Of a stretch of 64,000 nt of DNA, positions 43,610 to 52,924 are shown piece by piece (position 1 is the stretch's first letter; every line of letters starts with the position of its first letter). The translations under genes were made by a program, and so were the position numbers. Below the pieces are notes generated by a model. It had not been told where the DNA came from. It did not search any database and was given only the letters and a program-made list of their open reading frames with translations. Source of the DNA: Bacteroidia bacterium (GTDB taxonomy: Bacteria; Bacteroidota; Bacteroidia; Cytophagales; Flammeovirgaceae); the NCBI GenBank assembly GCA_030425505.1, contig JAUIAB010000007.1, positions 1-64,000 of the forward strand, written 5' to 3'.

Positions 43610-45988
43610 ATGAGATTATTTAATTTCTTTTTAATATGTCTGGTATTGACATATTTTAAGTCCTATGGTCAGGAAAAAATCACGTTAAATGGCTACTTAA
43701 AAGATGGAGAAAGTGGAGAGGAATTGATAGGTGCAACGGTGTTTGTAGAAGAATTGAAAACAGGGGTATCTTCTAATGCGTATGGGTTTTACTCTATTAC
43801 CTTGCCGAAAGGTCAGTATACTATTTTATTTAGCTATGTAGGGTATAAATCGATTGTGAAAGAAGTTGACTTGAAAGAAAATACAGAGTTGAATATTGAA
43901 TTACCTCTCGAAGCAACTATTATCCAAGAAATACAAGTAGTGGAAGAAAAGGATGAAGAGGATCCTATTGCAAGGATTGCAATGAGCAGGAATGAAGTTG
44001 ATGTTGAAATGGTTAAAAAACTTCCTGCTCTTTTTGGTGAGCCTGATATTATAAAAACCATTCAAATGATGCCTGGTGTAGTTTCTGCTGGAGAAGGAAC
44101 TTCTGGGTATTTTGTAAGAGGAGGTAGTGCAGATCAAAATTTAATTTTAATTGATGAAGCCCCTATTTATGATCCTTCTCATTTCTTCGGCTTATTTTCT
44201 GTGTTTAATGCAGATGTGATTAAGGACTCAGAGCTCTACAAGGGGGGGATACCATCTCGTTTTGGAGGGAGACTTTCTTCTATTTTGGATGTAAGGACTA
44301 TTGATGGCAATGCCAAAAGACTGGCAGGGAGTGCAAGTTTAGGTCTATTAGTAAGTAAACTTACCATTGAAGCTCCCATTGTTAAGGATAAGAGCTCGTT
44401 TGTCGTTTCGGGTAGACGATCGTATGCAGATTTATTTTTGAAGCTTTCTAATGATAAAGAAACTAGGGAAAATCAGGTATACTTTTATGATTTGAATGCT
44501 AAGTTTAATTGGAAGCCCAATAACAAGAATAGAGTTTTTCTTGCGGCTTACCTTGGTCGTGATGTATTCAGGTTTGGTAATGATTTTGGGTTTAATTGGG
44601 GAAATAACACAGCTACTTTACGCTGGAATCATTTATTTAATGATCGATTGTTTTCAAATACTACTTTTGTTTTTAGCGACTTTGATTACCAACTGGAAAG
44701 TAAGGCGGAGACTTCTGGTTTTGACTGGAAAGCTAACCTTGAGGCTTTTACACTAAAGGAGGACTTTACTTTTTTTATAAATCCTAAAAATATTTTGACT
44801 TTTGGAGGAGAAGCTTCGTATAGAAAGTTTTCTCCAGGTGTTATTCGACCAAGTACGGAAGGCTCTATTTTCGCCAATTTAGATTTGGGTAATAGGTATG
44901 CTCTAGATTATGCCATTTATGCTGGAAATGAGCATCAAATCTCAGAAAAATTATCTATGGAATATGGTTTGCGCTTTTCTATTTTCCAAAATGTAGGGAA
45001 GTCTACTATTTATGATTATCGTAAGGCAGAAAATGGATTACCCGATAATGTTAATATTACTATTCTGGATACTACGCAATATGATCATCTAGAAAAGGTT
45101 AAAACGTTCACTAATCTGGAGCCAAGATTGAATGTTCGGTATTTGATTAATAACAGATCTTCGATCAAGGCATCTTATAATAGGATGGTGCAGTATATTC
45201 ATTTGTTGTCTAATTCAACAGTACCTGTACCTTTTAATACCTGGACTCCAAGTTCTCCATATCTAGATCCACAAATAGCAGATCAAGTTGCGATAGGTTA
45301 TTTTAAAAAGCTAAATGAGAATGCGTATGAATTTTCTGTAGAAAGCTTCTATAAAAAAATGAGGAACGTAACAGACTTTGCAGATCATGCAATTCTTTTG
45401 CTTAATAAAAATGATGCAGTAGAGTATCGACAGGGTACTTCTAATGCGTATGGAATGGAATTCTTTTTGCAAAAAAATGAAGGAAACTTGACTGGGTTTG
45501 CCAGTTATACTATTTCCAGAGTAGAGAGAAATATTCCCGGAGTTAATAATGACAGAGCTTTTTTAGCAAACTATGACAGAAGGCATGTACTAAATTTAGT
45601 TGCAACATATAGGATCAATGATAAGTGGACGCTGGGAGGAAACTTTACGTATAGTAGTGGAAGACCTTTTACTTTACCTGTTGGGAAGTATAATTTTGAG
45701 GGATATAATGTTGACTATTATACGGAAAGAAATGGGTATAAGCTCCCAGATTTCCATCGATTGGATATATCTGCAACTTTAACTCCAAGAAAAAGTCAAC
45801 AGAAGCGCTTTAAAAGTTCTTGGAGTTTTGCTGTCTATAATGCTTATAATAGAAAAAACCCTTTTACCATTTTTACTCAAAATAAAGAAGATGAAGATGG
45901 GAATGTAATAGAGGATGGTACTAAAGAGTTCAGAATGGTCTATTTATTCCCTGTTTTACCTTCTATATCGTATAATATTAAATTTTAG
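43610..45988 (+). CDS. TonB-dependent receptor with carboxypeptidase-like N-terminal domain
   Basis: 792 residues: signal peptide (1-20, ending KSYGQ), CarboxypepD_reg-like domain (about 24-110, GYLKDGESGEELIGATVFVEELKTGVSSNAYGFYSITLP), plug domain (about 130-230, PDIIKTIQMMPGVVSAGEGTSGYFVRGGSADQNLILIDEAPIYDPSH) and a 22-strand barrel ending SISYNIKF. Such receptors take up large ligands with energy from ExbBD-TonB. The next gene encodes a DUF4249 lipoprotein, a pairing usual in Bacteroidota for non-SusCD receptors. Ligand unknown. Confidence 0.93.
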   Translation: MRLFNFFLICLVLTYFKSYGQEKITLNGYLKDGESGEELIGATVFVEELKTGVSSNAYGFYSITLPKGQYTILFSYVGYKSIVKEVDLKENTELNIELPLEATIIQEIQVVEEKDEEDPIARIAMSRNEVDVEMVKKLPALFGEPDIIKTIQMMPGVVSAGEGTSGYFVRGGSADQNLILIDEAPIYDPSHFFGLFSVFNADVIKDSELYKGGIPSRFGGRLSSILDVRTIDGNAKRLAGSASLGLLVSKLTIEAPIVKDKSSFVVSGRRSYADLFLKLSNDKETRENQVYFYDLNAKFNWKPNNKNRVFLAAYLGRDVFRFGNDFGFNWGNNTATLRWNHLFNDRLFSNTTFVFSDFDYQLESKAETSGFDWKANLEAFTLKEDFTFFINPKNILTFGGEASYRKFSPGVIRPSTEGSIFANLDLGNRYALDYAIYAGNEHQISEKLSMEYGLRFSIFQNVGKSTIYDYRKAENGLPDNVNITILDTTQYDHLEKVKTFTNLEPRLNVRYLINNRSSIKASYNRMVQYIHLLSNSTVPVPFNTWTPSSPYLDPQIADQVAIGYFKKLNENAYEFSVESFYKKMRNVTDFADHAILLLNKNDAVEYRQGTSNAYGMEFFLQKNEGNLTGFASYTISRVERNIPGVNNDRAFLANYDRRHVLNLVATYRINDKWTLGGNFTYSSGRPFTLPVGKYNFEGYNVDYYTERNGYKLPDFHRLDISATLTPRKSQQKRFKSSWSFAVYNAYNRKNPFTIFTQNKEDEDGNVIEDGTKEFRMVYLFPVLPSISYNIKF

Positions 45989-45992
45989 TAAG

Positions 45993-46838
45993 ATGAAAGC
46001 ATTGATTGGTTTTTTAAAGATTTTAGTTCTCGTTGCTGTTACTTGCTTGGTGTCTTGCGATGAGGTGATTGAGCCTGAGATTAAACAAGCTGGCGAAAAG
46101 TATGTAGTAAGTGCTTTGGTTACCAATGAAGATACTTTACAATATGTTCGTATTACGAGGACTGCTTCTTTTTATAGTGAAGGCTATATTCCTGGTGTTT
46201 CTAATGCTATAGTTCGAGTTCTGGATGATAGCGGCAATACATTTAATTATGTAGAGGATAGTGGCGAAAAAGGTTTTTATTACACGCAGTATAAAGGTAG
46301 TGTAGGAAAAACATATACTCTTCATATAACTCTCCCTAATGGAGAAGTATTAACAGCTACAGATTATATGTATAGTACTCCTGGATTAGATAGCCTTGGA
46401 TGGGCGGTTAATGAGGAGGAAAGGGAAAATCCAGATGATGAAGGGAAGTTTTATGATCTTACAATTTATGCCACTGAACCTCAAGAGACCAAAGATTATT
46501 ATCTTTTTAAATTTTATACTAATGGAGAGATTGAAAACTTTGATGGATATGGAATATTTTATTCTGATGACGAGTATATAGCAGAAAATATAGAGGGTTT
46601 GGATGGACCTGTTTTTTATAGTCTAGGTGATACAGTTATGATGGAAATGTATAGTTTATCCAGAGAGGCATATGTTTTTTATAGTGACTTAGATCAGGTA
46701 CTTAATGGAGATGGTGGCATGTTGGGTGCATCGCCCGCTAATCCAAGAAGCAATATTCAGAATACGAATAACTTAGGCTTAGGCTTATTTCAAGTTAGTG
46801 CTGTAGACAGAAAGTCTGTTATTGTTGGAGTAGATTGA
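45993..46838 (+). CDS. DUF4249 family lipoprotein
   Basis: 281 residues from the ATG at 45993, 4 nt after the receptor stop; the frame extends upstream to 45915 inside the receptor gene but that part lacks a signal. The N-terminus MKALIGFLKILVLVAVTCLVSC is a lipoprotein signal (Cys22). The family pattern follows: EKYVVSALVTNEDTLQYVRITRTASFY, YTLHITLPNGEVLTATDYM and the late NNLGLGLFQVSAVD. It probably caps or assists the TonB receptor on the outer membrane. Confidence 0.87.
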   Translation: MKALIGFLKILVLVAVTCLVSCDEVIEPEIKQAGEKYVVSALVTNEDTLQYVRITRTASFYSEGYIPGVSNAIVRVLDDSGNTFNYVEDSGEKGFYYTQYKGSVGKTYTLHITLPNGEVLTATDYMYSTPGLDSLGWAVNEEERENPDDEGKFYDLTIYATEPQETKDYYLFKFYTNGEIENFDGYGIFYSDDEYIAENIEGLDGPVFYSLGDTVMMEMYSLSREAYVFYSDLDQVLNGDGGMLGASPANPRSNIQNTNNLGLGLFQVSAVDRKSVIVGVD

Positions 46839-46875
46839 TGATATAACGGTTAGAGAAATTTCATTTCAAATATTA

Positions 46876-47436
46876 TTAAAAAGGTGAACTGTATTCTTTT
46901 TGAAACTCTTCCCAAGATTTTTTCTGATATCCTTCTATAAAATATTTTAATATGGGATCTAGAGACTGAGGTGTTTGATATCCTGGTATGGGTTGAAGGA
47001 GATCTAAGTTTTCATCTAAGAAAGCGACAGTTGGATAACTTAACTTGCCATTTAGAAGTGCTGCAGCAAATTCATGATACCCTCCTCGCCCTGATTGTAC
47101 ATATTTATAGGTTTCTCCTTTAAAAAGAATATCTTTTTTTTGTTCGGCATCTAATTTTACAGCGTAATAATTTTCATTGATATATTCTGCAATTTTTTCA
47201 TTTTGGAATGTGTATTTATCCATTTTTTTGCAGTAACCACACCAATCTGTATATACGTCAATAATAACTTTCTTTGGAGTCTTTTTTGATTTTTTGATGG
47301 CTTCTTCTATGCTTATCCACTCTATTTTCTCACTTCCTTTTTTTGAATCACTATTGTCGATATAGGTATATGAGAAGAAAAATAACGATACTAACAGTAA
47401 AAAAGTAAATGAAAGTGCTTTTTTTGATATTATCAT
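46876..47436 (-). CDS. thioredoxin-fold protein, exported or membrane-anchored
   Basis: 186 residues from the ATG at 47436 (MIISKKALSFTFLLLVSLFFFSYTYI), one N-terminal hydrophobic segment (about 8-25) and then a thioredoxin-like domain with the active site WCGYC (Cys66, Cys69) in VIIDVYTDWCGYCKKMDKYTF, and cis-Pro in KLSYPTVAFLD. It belongs with the DsbD-C/Thioredoxin_7 type proteins that keep periplasmic thiols reduced or form disulphides. The upstream 100 nt are copy B of the leader also found before asd, so the gene may share a control with amino-acid synthesis. Confidence 0.85.
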   Translation of the reverse strand: MIISKKALSFTFLLLVSLFFFSYTYIDNSDSKKGSEKIEWISIEEAIKKSKKTPKKVIIDVYTDWCGYCKKMDKYTFQNEKIAEYINENYYAVKLDAEQKKDILFKGETYKYVQSGRGGYHEFAAALLNGKLSYPTVAFLDENLDLLQPIPGYQTPQSLDPILKYFIEGYQKKSWEEFQKEYSSPF

Positions 47437-47533
47437 CTGTTTAAACTTTGTGACCAGCCTAGTTTGTCTGGTACACATCTTAATTACTTCATCGTGTGTA
47501 CCTCAATTTCAAATCAGACATGGTCTGTTTCAT
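47434..47533 (-). promoter_or_regulatory. duplicated leader element, copy B, upstream of the thioredoxin-fold gene
   Basis: 100 nt on the minus strand ending at the ATG at 47436. It matches copy A (24377-24477) at 82 of 101 aligned positions. The first 19 nt, AAATTGAGG, ACACACGA, ATTAAGAT and GGTCACAAA are identical in both. The mini-ORF here is shorter (47533-47489, MKQTMSDLKLRYTR). The stem is longer than in copy A: GGTACAC (47502-47496) with GTGTACC (47476-47470), 7 bp, with T-A replacing C-G at the third pair. Substitutions within the mini-ORF fall at all codon positions, which fits selection on RNA structure better than on the peptide. Confidence 0.6.
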
Positions 47534-47582
47534 TTTTATAGAATTAACCTACTCATAATAACAGTAACGATTAATTTGAGGT

Positions 47583-48440
47583 TCAAGTATTTTTTGTTAG
47601 ATATTTTTCCAAGTCATTAACTTCAATAGTGCGAATGGGGTATGGGATATTTATATTATTTTGATCAAAAGCACTTTTTATAGTGAAAATAATTTTTTCT
47701 ACCGCATCAAGGTAACCAATCTCTCCATTAGGAAAATCAATCCACATTCGGATAGTAAAATTTATTGAGCTACTATCAAATGTGTCAAAATGGATGGTTA
47801 AGTCTCCTTCTTTCAAAAAGCTAAGTGACATCAAGGACTCTCTAGCTATTCTTTTAACTTCTTCTAGCTTTTCATCGTAAGATACTCCAACTTTGAGAGT
47901 TATTTTTCTTCTTCCTACCGAGCTAAAATTTTTTATAGGGTTATTTAAAACTTCGTTATTAGGTATAATCACTTCTTGCCCATCAAAGTTGTTTATTTTA
48001 GTTTCTCTAAGAGTAATTTCATTTACAGTACCATTTATTCCTTTAACCTCTATGATATCTCCTTGCTTAAATGGTTGTCTTATTGCTAAAACAAAACCTG
48101 CTATAAAGTTGGATATGGTTTCTTTAAATGCCAGAGATATTCCTAAACCTAAGACTCCAGCTCCAGCTAAAAGAGAGGTTACTGTTTTATCTAAGTCTAA
48201 AATTCCTAAAGCATAAAAAACCCCAATAAAGAATACAGTTGTGTAGACTATACTCGAAAGAAGGTTTTCTAATATTTTATTTTTGACAGACCTAGAAAAA
48301 GCTTTTTTAGAAGCATTTTTTGCAATTTTTGCTAGAATGAAAAATGCTAATAAGACAAGAAGAGCAATGCCCATATTAGGTAGCATTGTTATGAGCTTAT
48401 CAAATATAAGGTTGAGTTTGGTTATTGCCTTTTCAAGCAT
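47583..48440 (-). CDS. MscS-family mechanosensitive channel
   Basis: 285 residues. Three membrane helices (about 17-40, 55-78 and 84-112), the last being the Gly/Ala-rich pore helix (TVTSLLAGAGVLGLGISLAFKETISNFIAGFVL), then the beta domain (QPFKQGDIIEVKGINGTVNEITLRETKINNFDGQEVIIPNNEVLNNPIKNFS) and the C-terminal alpha/beta domain. It opens under hypo-osmotic shock to release solutes. Size and motifs match E. coli MscS. The thioredoxin-fold gene lies downstream on the same strand, with leader copy B between. Confidence 0.94.
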   Translation of the reverse strand: MLEKAITKLNLIFDKLITMLPNMGIALLVLLAFFILAKIAKNASKKAFSRSVKNKILENLLSSIVYTTVFFIGVFYALGILDLDKTVTSLLAGAGVLGLGISLAFKETISNFIAGFVLAIRQPFKQGDIIEVKGINGTVNEITLRETKINNFDGQEVIIPNNEVLNNPIKNFSSVGRRKITLKVGVSYDEKLEEVKRIARESLMSLSFLKEGDLTIHFDTFDSSSINFTIRMWIDFPNGEIGYLDAVEKIIFTIKSAFDQNNINIPYPIRTIEVNDLEKYLTKNT

Positions 48441-48592
48441 CTTTTTAGCTTTTTAATTAGTGTTTAAAGTTAACCTTTTGGACGGAAAACACACATCAAT
48501 GATAATTGATTTTGTTGTTTTCTCCCAAATAGCACCACAGTTTATTCAAAAAAATCACTCCTTAGAAACCCAATAATTAGTGTTTTGTTATC

Positions 48593-48628
48593 AAAAGCTA
48601 GTTTTAAACAAAGCTGTTTAAAACTAGC
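48593..48628 (-). terminator. terminator of the universal stress protein gene
   Basis: A perfect 13-bp stem GCTAGTTTTAAAC/GTTTAAAACTAGC with a 6-nt loop lies 13 nt after the usp stop codon. On the minus strand the stem is followed by TTTTGAT, a short T-tract. Confidence 0.7.
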
Positions 48629-48641
48629 AGATAATTAATTT

Positions 48642-49517
48642 CTACTTAAACATTTTTTCATTGAAAGTTAGGACAGGTAATACGGAGTGATTAGTCACTT
48701 CTTCAGCAATACTGCCTAAAAATAGGTGACTAAGACCAGTTCTTCCATGGGTTGTCATTGCAATTAGATCTGCATTATTTTCTTTAGCGAAATCTCTTAT
48801 TCCTTCTTCTTCAGAGTATGAGTTGTAAATATTGATTGAATAATTACTTAAGTTATTTTCAATAGCAAACTTTTTAAGTTGATTTTGAGATTCTTTGGTA
48901 GTAGAAAAAGAGTTGGGGCTAATAATTTTTAAAAGATGCATTTTACTTTCAAAGGCCTTCTGAAAACTAAATAAAAAGTCAATAACTTTTTTATTTACCT
49001 TTTCAAAAGAAGAAGCAAAAACGATATTTTTAAGATCAAACTTATGTACTGGATCTTTAACTGTAATTACTGGCTTTTTTGCATGCCTAATTATCTTTTC
49101 TGCATTAGAGCCAATCATAACCTCTTCAAACCCAGAAGCTCCTTTCGAGCCAAGTACTATAAGATCAGTATTTTCTTTTTCTATGATTTCGTAGAGTTGT
49201 TTTTGAAAATCATCAAATACAATATGCTCTTGTATTTCTATAGCGGAATGTTTTTCCTTTAACTCTGTTATTTTGTCTTTTACTCTGCTTGTTATTTTAT
49301 CCATATAAGCCCTATACATCCCTGGGTCATCATAAGGCATGGTACTTATTCTGGTTAAATCAAAACTATCTTTATGCTCACTAACTACTGGCGTATCAAT
49401 AGCATGAAATAATGTGATTTTTGCATTAAGCTTCTTAGCCAAAGAAGCTGCTATATTCATTGCATTATTAGATTCGTCAGAAAAATCTACAGGAACTAGA
49501 ATTTTATTTATCTCCAT
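48642..49517 (-). CDS. universal stress protein, tandem UspA domains
   Basis: 291 residues with two UspA domains. The first (1-150) has KILVPVDFSDESNNAMNIAASLAKKLNAKITLFHAID and TDLIVLGSKGASGFEEVMIGSNAEKIIRHAKKPVITV. The second (about 160-288) has DLIAMTTHGRTGLSHLFLGSIAEEVTNHSVLPVLTF. The G-x2-G-x9-GS pattern for ATP binding is present in both. Cytoplasmic stress protein of unknown exact task. It sits alone, upstream of the mscS gene and separated from it by a terminator. Confidence 0.93.
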   Translation of the reverse strand: MEINKILVPVDFSDESNNAMNIAASLAKKLNAKITLFHAIDTPVVSEHKDSFDLTRISTMPYDDPGMYRAYMDKITSRVKDKITELKEKHSAIEIQEHIVFDDFQKQLYEIIEKENTDLIVLGSKGASGFEEVMIGSNAEKIIRHAKKPVITVKDPVHKFDLKNIVFASSFEKVNKKVIDFLFSFQKAFESKMHLLKIISPNSFSTTKESQNQLKKFAIENNLSNYSINIYNSYSEEEGIRDFAKENNADLIAMTTHGRTGLSHLFLGSIAEEVTNHSVLPVLTFNEKMFK

Positions 49518-49582
49518 GTCTTTTTTATTTTCAATTTAATAAAAAAACAAATCCTATTTCAATAAAAAAGTAATTTTCTACC

Positions 49583-52120
49583 CTAGAATGGATATCCAAT
49601 ACCGATGTTAATCTCGGCTTGGTTAGGTAGTAAGTAAGGCTTTTTAAAAGATATGTGTTTAGCAACAAACCTATCTCCAATTGGTCTAGCAGGGTCATAA
49701 AGTTTAATTCCTAAGTCAAACCGAATAAGTATAAAAGTAAAGTCAAGCCGAAGTCCAACTCCTCCTCCAATTGCAAGCTCTTTCCAAAAGTCTTTAAACT
49801 CAAAGTTCGCCCCAGGTCTAGATAGATCTTCACGAACTGTCCAAATATTGGAAGCATCAATAAAAACAGCCCAATCAAAAAAACTAAAAAGATTAGAACG
49901 CCATTCTACATTAGATTCTATCAATATTTCGCCAGGTTGTTCATTGTTGTACTCCAACTCCCCTTCTTGATTAAGTGGCTGATAGGACCCTGGACCAATC
50001 CTTCTGGGCCTCCAGGCACGGTTGCTATTACTACCGCCAGTAAAAAAGTACTTTTCATAAGGTAGTGCTGTGGTTCCGTTTCCATAAGCACTGGCAATTC
50101 CAAAGTTAGACCTTAGTGCAAGCTCAGACTCTTTTCCTGTAGAAAAAACATACCGGTAGTCTATATTAAATTTGAGATATCGGAAGTACCTAAGTCCAAA
50201 GATCTTTTCGTTTTCATTTAAAAAGTTTTTATTGAGAAAATTAACATAGTTACCCCCTGACTCTAAAAGCAGTTTGAAAAATTTGATTTTTTTTCTGTCA
50301 TTATTCCTAATTTCATTATTCCTAATTCTGGATATTGCAAAATTGGATACTAAGGAGTTATCAAAGCTAAATTTTAAGGTGTTCCCTTTTTCAAAAAGTG
50401 CGTCTAGAGTATCTCTAAATGCAGGACTTAACCTCCCAGTTCTAACCATACTAATGGATAAAAGGTCAACATTGTAGAATGTATTCTTTTTTGTTTCCCA
50501 GTTATAACTTATAGTTCCTTTAAAATTAGTTCTTTGATACTCTGGTCGATTAATAGCAGATACTCCAGCTTCTATTTTAGTAGATGGAAATACTGTTGCT
50601 ATTTTTTGATGAAGTTTAAAAGGTAGAGGAAGCATAAACCAGGGTAATGTAACTGCAAAGCTACCCCCATATTCTTGCCCATAGAAGTTTCTACTAAGAT
50701 TTGTAGCACTCGCTTGTGCTTCAAGAGCATAATTTCCTTTTAACTCTACCAAATCGCAAGCCCCAAATAGGTTTCTATTACTTAATGAAAGTGATACAAA
50801 CGGACCAGGCAAAGATTGAGTGATATTTAAACCTGCTTCTAAAGAATATTGGTATTTTTCGTAGTCGTCTGTAAATATATGAGCTTTAAGTTCATCTTCT
50901 CCTGTTTTTTCGTAGTTAATATTAATGAACTTGAACATTTGCGTTTTAGCCAAACCTAACTGTGTGTCTTGAGTTCTTTTAAAGCTATACGTATCACCTT
51001 TCTCTACTAAGACTTTCTCAGCAATTACTTTTTTACTGTACTCTCTACCTCCTTCTATAAATTCAATATTCTTATATATAGAAGTATCGCCTTGATGTTG
51101 ATGCTCTATATTAACACCTGTTTCAAATAGGACTTTATTTACCTTGTAGGCTATATGTTTTCCCTCTTTTGGAGCGGTTATTCTGGTTGTAATATCTAGA
51201 GAGTAAGGAGTTTTAGTAGAGTCGACATCAAAGAATATATATTGTTTGGAAAAATCAAAAAAGCCATTATTTTTTAAATAGTTATTCGCCTTATCTCTTT
51301 CTTTTTCAAGTATTTCTACATCGTACTTTTTATCAACTTTTATAAGACTTTTGTAAGAAGGTTGTTGTAACAATGATATAAGATTGCTGTCCGCCTGGTA
51401 CCTTAAACTTGAGATGATGTACGGTTTACCTTCTTTAATTATATAGGTAGAGTAAATTCTTTTTTCAACAGTATCTGTCTTTGTTGTTACTTCACCTCTG
51501 AAAAAGCCTTTATTTTTTAGATACGCTTCCATCTGTTGCTTTGATTTTTTCATCTTTTCTTCGGAGTAAATACTTGGGGGTTCTCCTAAAACACGCATGA
51601 AAAAATTTCCCTCTTCTACTTTTACTTTTTTCTTTTCTACTTTATCCTTTCCTTTTTTTCTAAACTTTCTGATTTCTTTGATTTTTTTGACTGAGTCTTT
51701 TTTAAACTCTTGTAAACTGGGATATGAGCTTTTATTTTCTAATATTTTATCAAACTGATTATTTAATATGCTATCTTCCTTAGCATATTCCTGTTTAATT
51801 TTTTGATATTCTCTTTTGTATTGATCAATTTTTTTATCGTAGGTTTTTTTTCCAATATTGTAAAAAAATAAGAAGGGCATGAAGGGTAAATAAGCAATCC
51901 TTTTGTTGGGCTTTTGTATTAGTATGCTTTCTAGCTCACCCTCATCAATTTTGTCAACCCCCTTTATTTTTTGAGAGTATAGCAGGTACTCATTCTTTTT
52001 GAGTTGCTTGGTCGGCACACATCCCTGAAAAATTAAACTAAAGCAAAATAAGAAATTGCTCAGGCTTAATAGGTTCTTTCTAATAGTTTTCTTCAATATT
52101 TGAGCTCTTCGGACTTTCAA
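49583..52120 (-). CDS. tamL: translocation and assembly module lipoprotein TamL (BamA/Omp85-like)
   Basis: 845 residues from a TTG at 52120; a TTG at 52096 giving MKKTIRKNLLSLSN is an equally good start. A lipobox FQGC (Cys34) precedes VPTKQLKKNEYLLYSQKIKGV, the TamL hallmark. POTRA-like repeats follow (about 60-430), then an Omp85 barrel (about 440-845) ending INIGIGYPF. TamL replaces TamA in Bacteroidota and works with TamB in moving material to the outer membrane; tamB is not in the window. It is divergent from an RNA methyltransferase gene, a neighbour often seen with tamL. Confidence 0.88.
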   Translation of the reverse strand: MKVRRAQILKKTIRKNLLSLSNFLFCFSLIFQGCVPTKQLKKNEYLLYSQKIKGVDKIDEGELESILIQKPNKRIAYLPFMPFLFFYNIGKKTYDKKIDQYKREYQKIKQEYAKEDSILNNQFDKILENKSSYPSLQEFKKDSVKKIKEIRKFRKKGKDKVEKKKVKVEEGNFFMRVLGEPPSIYSEEKMKKSKQQMEAYLKNKGFFRGEVTTKTDTVEKRIYSTYIIKEGKPYIISSLRYQADSNLISLLQQPSYKSLIKVDKKYDVEILEKERDKANNYLKNNGFFDFSKQYIFFDVDSTKTPYSLDITTRITAPKEGKHIAYKVNKVLFETGVNIEHQHQGDTSIYKNIEFIEGGREYSKKVIAEKVLVEKGDTYSFKRTQDTQLGLAKTQMFKFININYEKTGEDELKAHIFTDDYEKYQYSLEAGLNITQSLPGPFVSLSLSNRNLFGACDLVELKGNYALEAQASATNLSRNFYGQEYGGSFAVTLPWFMLPLPFKLHQKIATVFPSTKIEAGVSAINRPEYQRTNFKGTISYNWETKKNTFYNVDLLSISMVRTGRLSPAFRDTLDALFEKGNTLKFSFDNSLVSNFAISRIRNNEIRNNDRKKIKFFKLLLESGGNYVNFLNKNFLNENEKIFGLRYFRYLKFNIDYRYVFSTGKESELALRSNFGIASAYGNGTTALPYEKYFFTGGSNSNRAWRPRRIGPGSYQPLNQEGELEYNNEQPGEILIESNVEWRSNLFSFFDWAVFIDASNIWTVREDLSRPGANFEFKDFWKELAIGGGVGLRLDFTFILIRFDLGIKLYDPARPIGDRFVAKHISFKKPYLLPNQAEINIGIGYPF

Positions 52121-52162
52121 AAAATTAAGTGTTGTTTTTAGTTTCTGATTAACTTCAAAGTT

Positions 52163-52918
52163 ATGAATAGAAAATGGCTAAAACTCATTCGGTCTTTGCA
52201 TCAAAAAAAATATAGGTATGAATTACGCAAATTTTTTATTGAAGGAGAAAAAATTCTTAAAGAAGCCATAGAATATAAGGTTGATGGCGATATTTTGCTT
52301 TGTTCAGAACAGTTTTATAATGAGAATATTGACGCTAGTCAGAAGTTTAATTTTCCTGTAGAAATAGTTAAAGAAGATGACCTAAAAAAAGCAGGTGTTT
52401 TGAAAACAAACAATGCAGGAATTATGGTTTGTCCATTTTTGGAAAGAGAGAGTTACTATAAAGATCGGAGCTTGCTACTTGCCTTGGATGATATTAGAGA
52501 TCCAGGTAATTTGGGTACTATTATTCGGTTAGCTGACTGGTATGGGATTCCAGAAATTTACTGCTCGAAAACTTGTGTTGATGTTTATAACCCTAAAGCT
52601 CTTGCCGCTTCGATGGGTGGGTTTTTAAGAGTAAAAACTTCTTATGTAGGTTTAGACGAAATTATTAAGACACAAATATCTGATTATCAACTAATTGGAT
52701 CTGAACTTAATGGAATTTCTCTGAAGAAGGTTAATGATATTATAGATGGAAATAAACCAAAGATAATTTTTATTGGAAATGAATCTAGAGGATTAAGTGA
52801 CAGCTTGGCATCTAGTATGGATGTAAATGTTAGGATAGATAGATTTGGTGAAGCAGAATCGCTTAATGCGGCTATGGCTACTACCCTATTTCTACAGCAT
52901 TTTAAGTCTATAAAATAG
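52163..52918 (+). CDS. SpoU/TrmH-type RNA 2'-O-methyltransferase
   Basis: 251 residues: an N-terminal substrate-binding domain (about 1-95, IRSLHQKKYRYELRKFFIEGEKILKEAIEY) and a SPOUT knot domain with motif 1 ALDDIRDPGNLGTIIRLADWYGI, motif 2 PKIIFIGNESRGLSDSL and motif 3 VRIDRFGEAESLNAAMATTLFLQHF. It should methylate the 2'-OH of a ribose in rRNA or tRNA using S-adenosylmethionine. The exact site cannot be read. Shares an upstream region with tamL. Confidence 0.93.
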   Translation: MNRKWLKLIRSLHQKKYRYELRKFFIEGEKILKEAIEYKVDGDILLCSEQFYNENIDASQKFNFPVEIVKEDDLKKAGVLKTNNAGIMVCPFLERESYYKDRSLLLALDDIRDPGNLGTIIRLADWYGIPEIYCSKTCVDVYNPKALAASMGGFLRVKTSYVGLDEIIKTQISDYQLIGSELNGISLKKVNDIIDGNKPKIIFIGNESRGLSDSLASSMDVNVRIDRFGEAESLNAAMATTLFLQHFKSIK

Positions 52919-52924
52919 AGCTGC

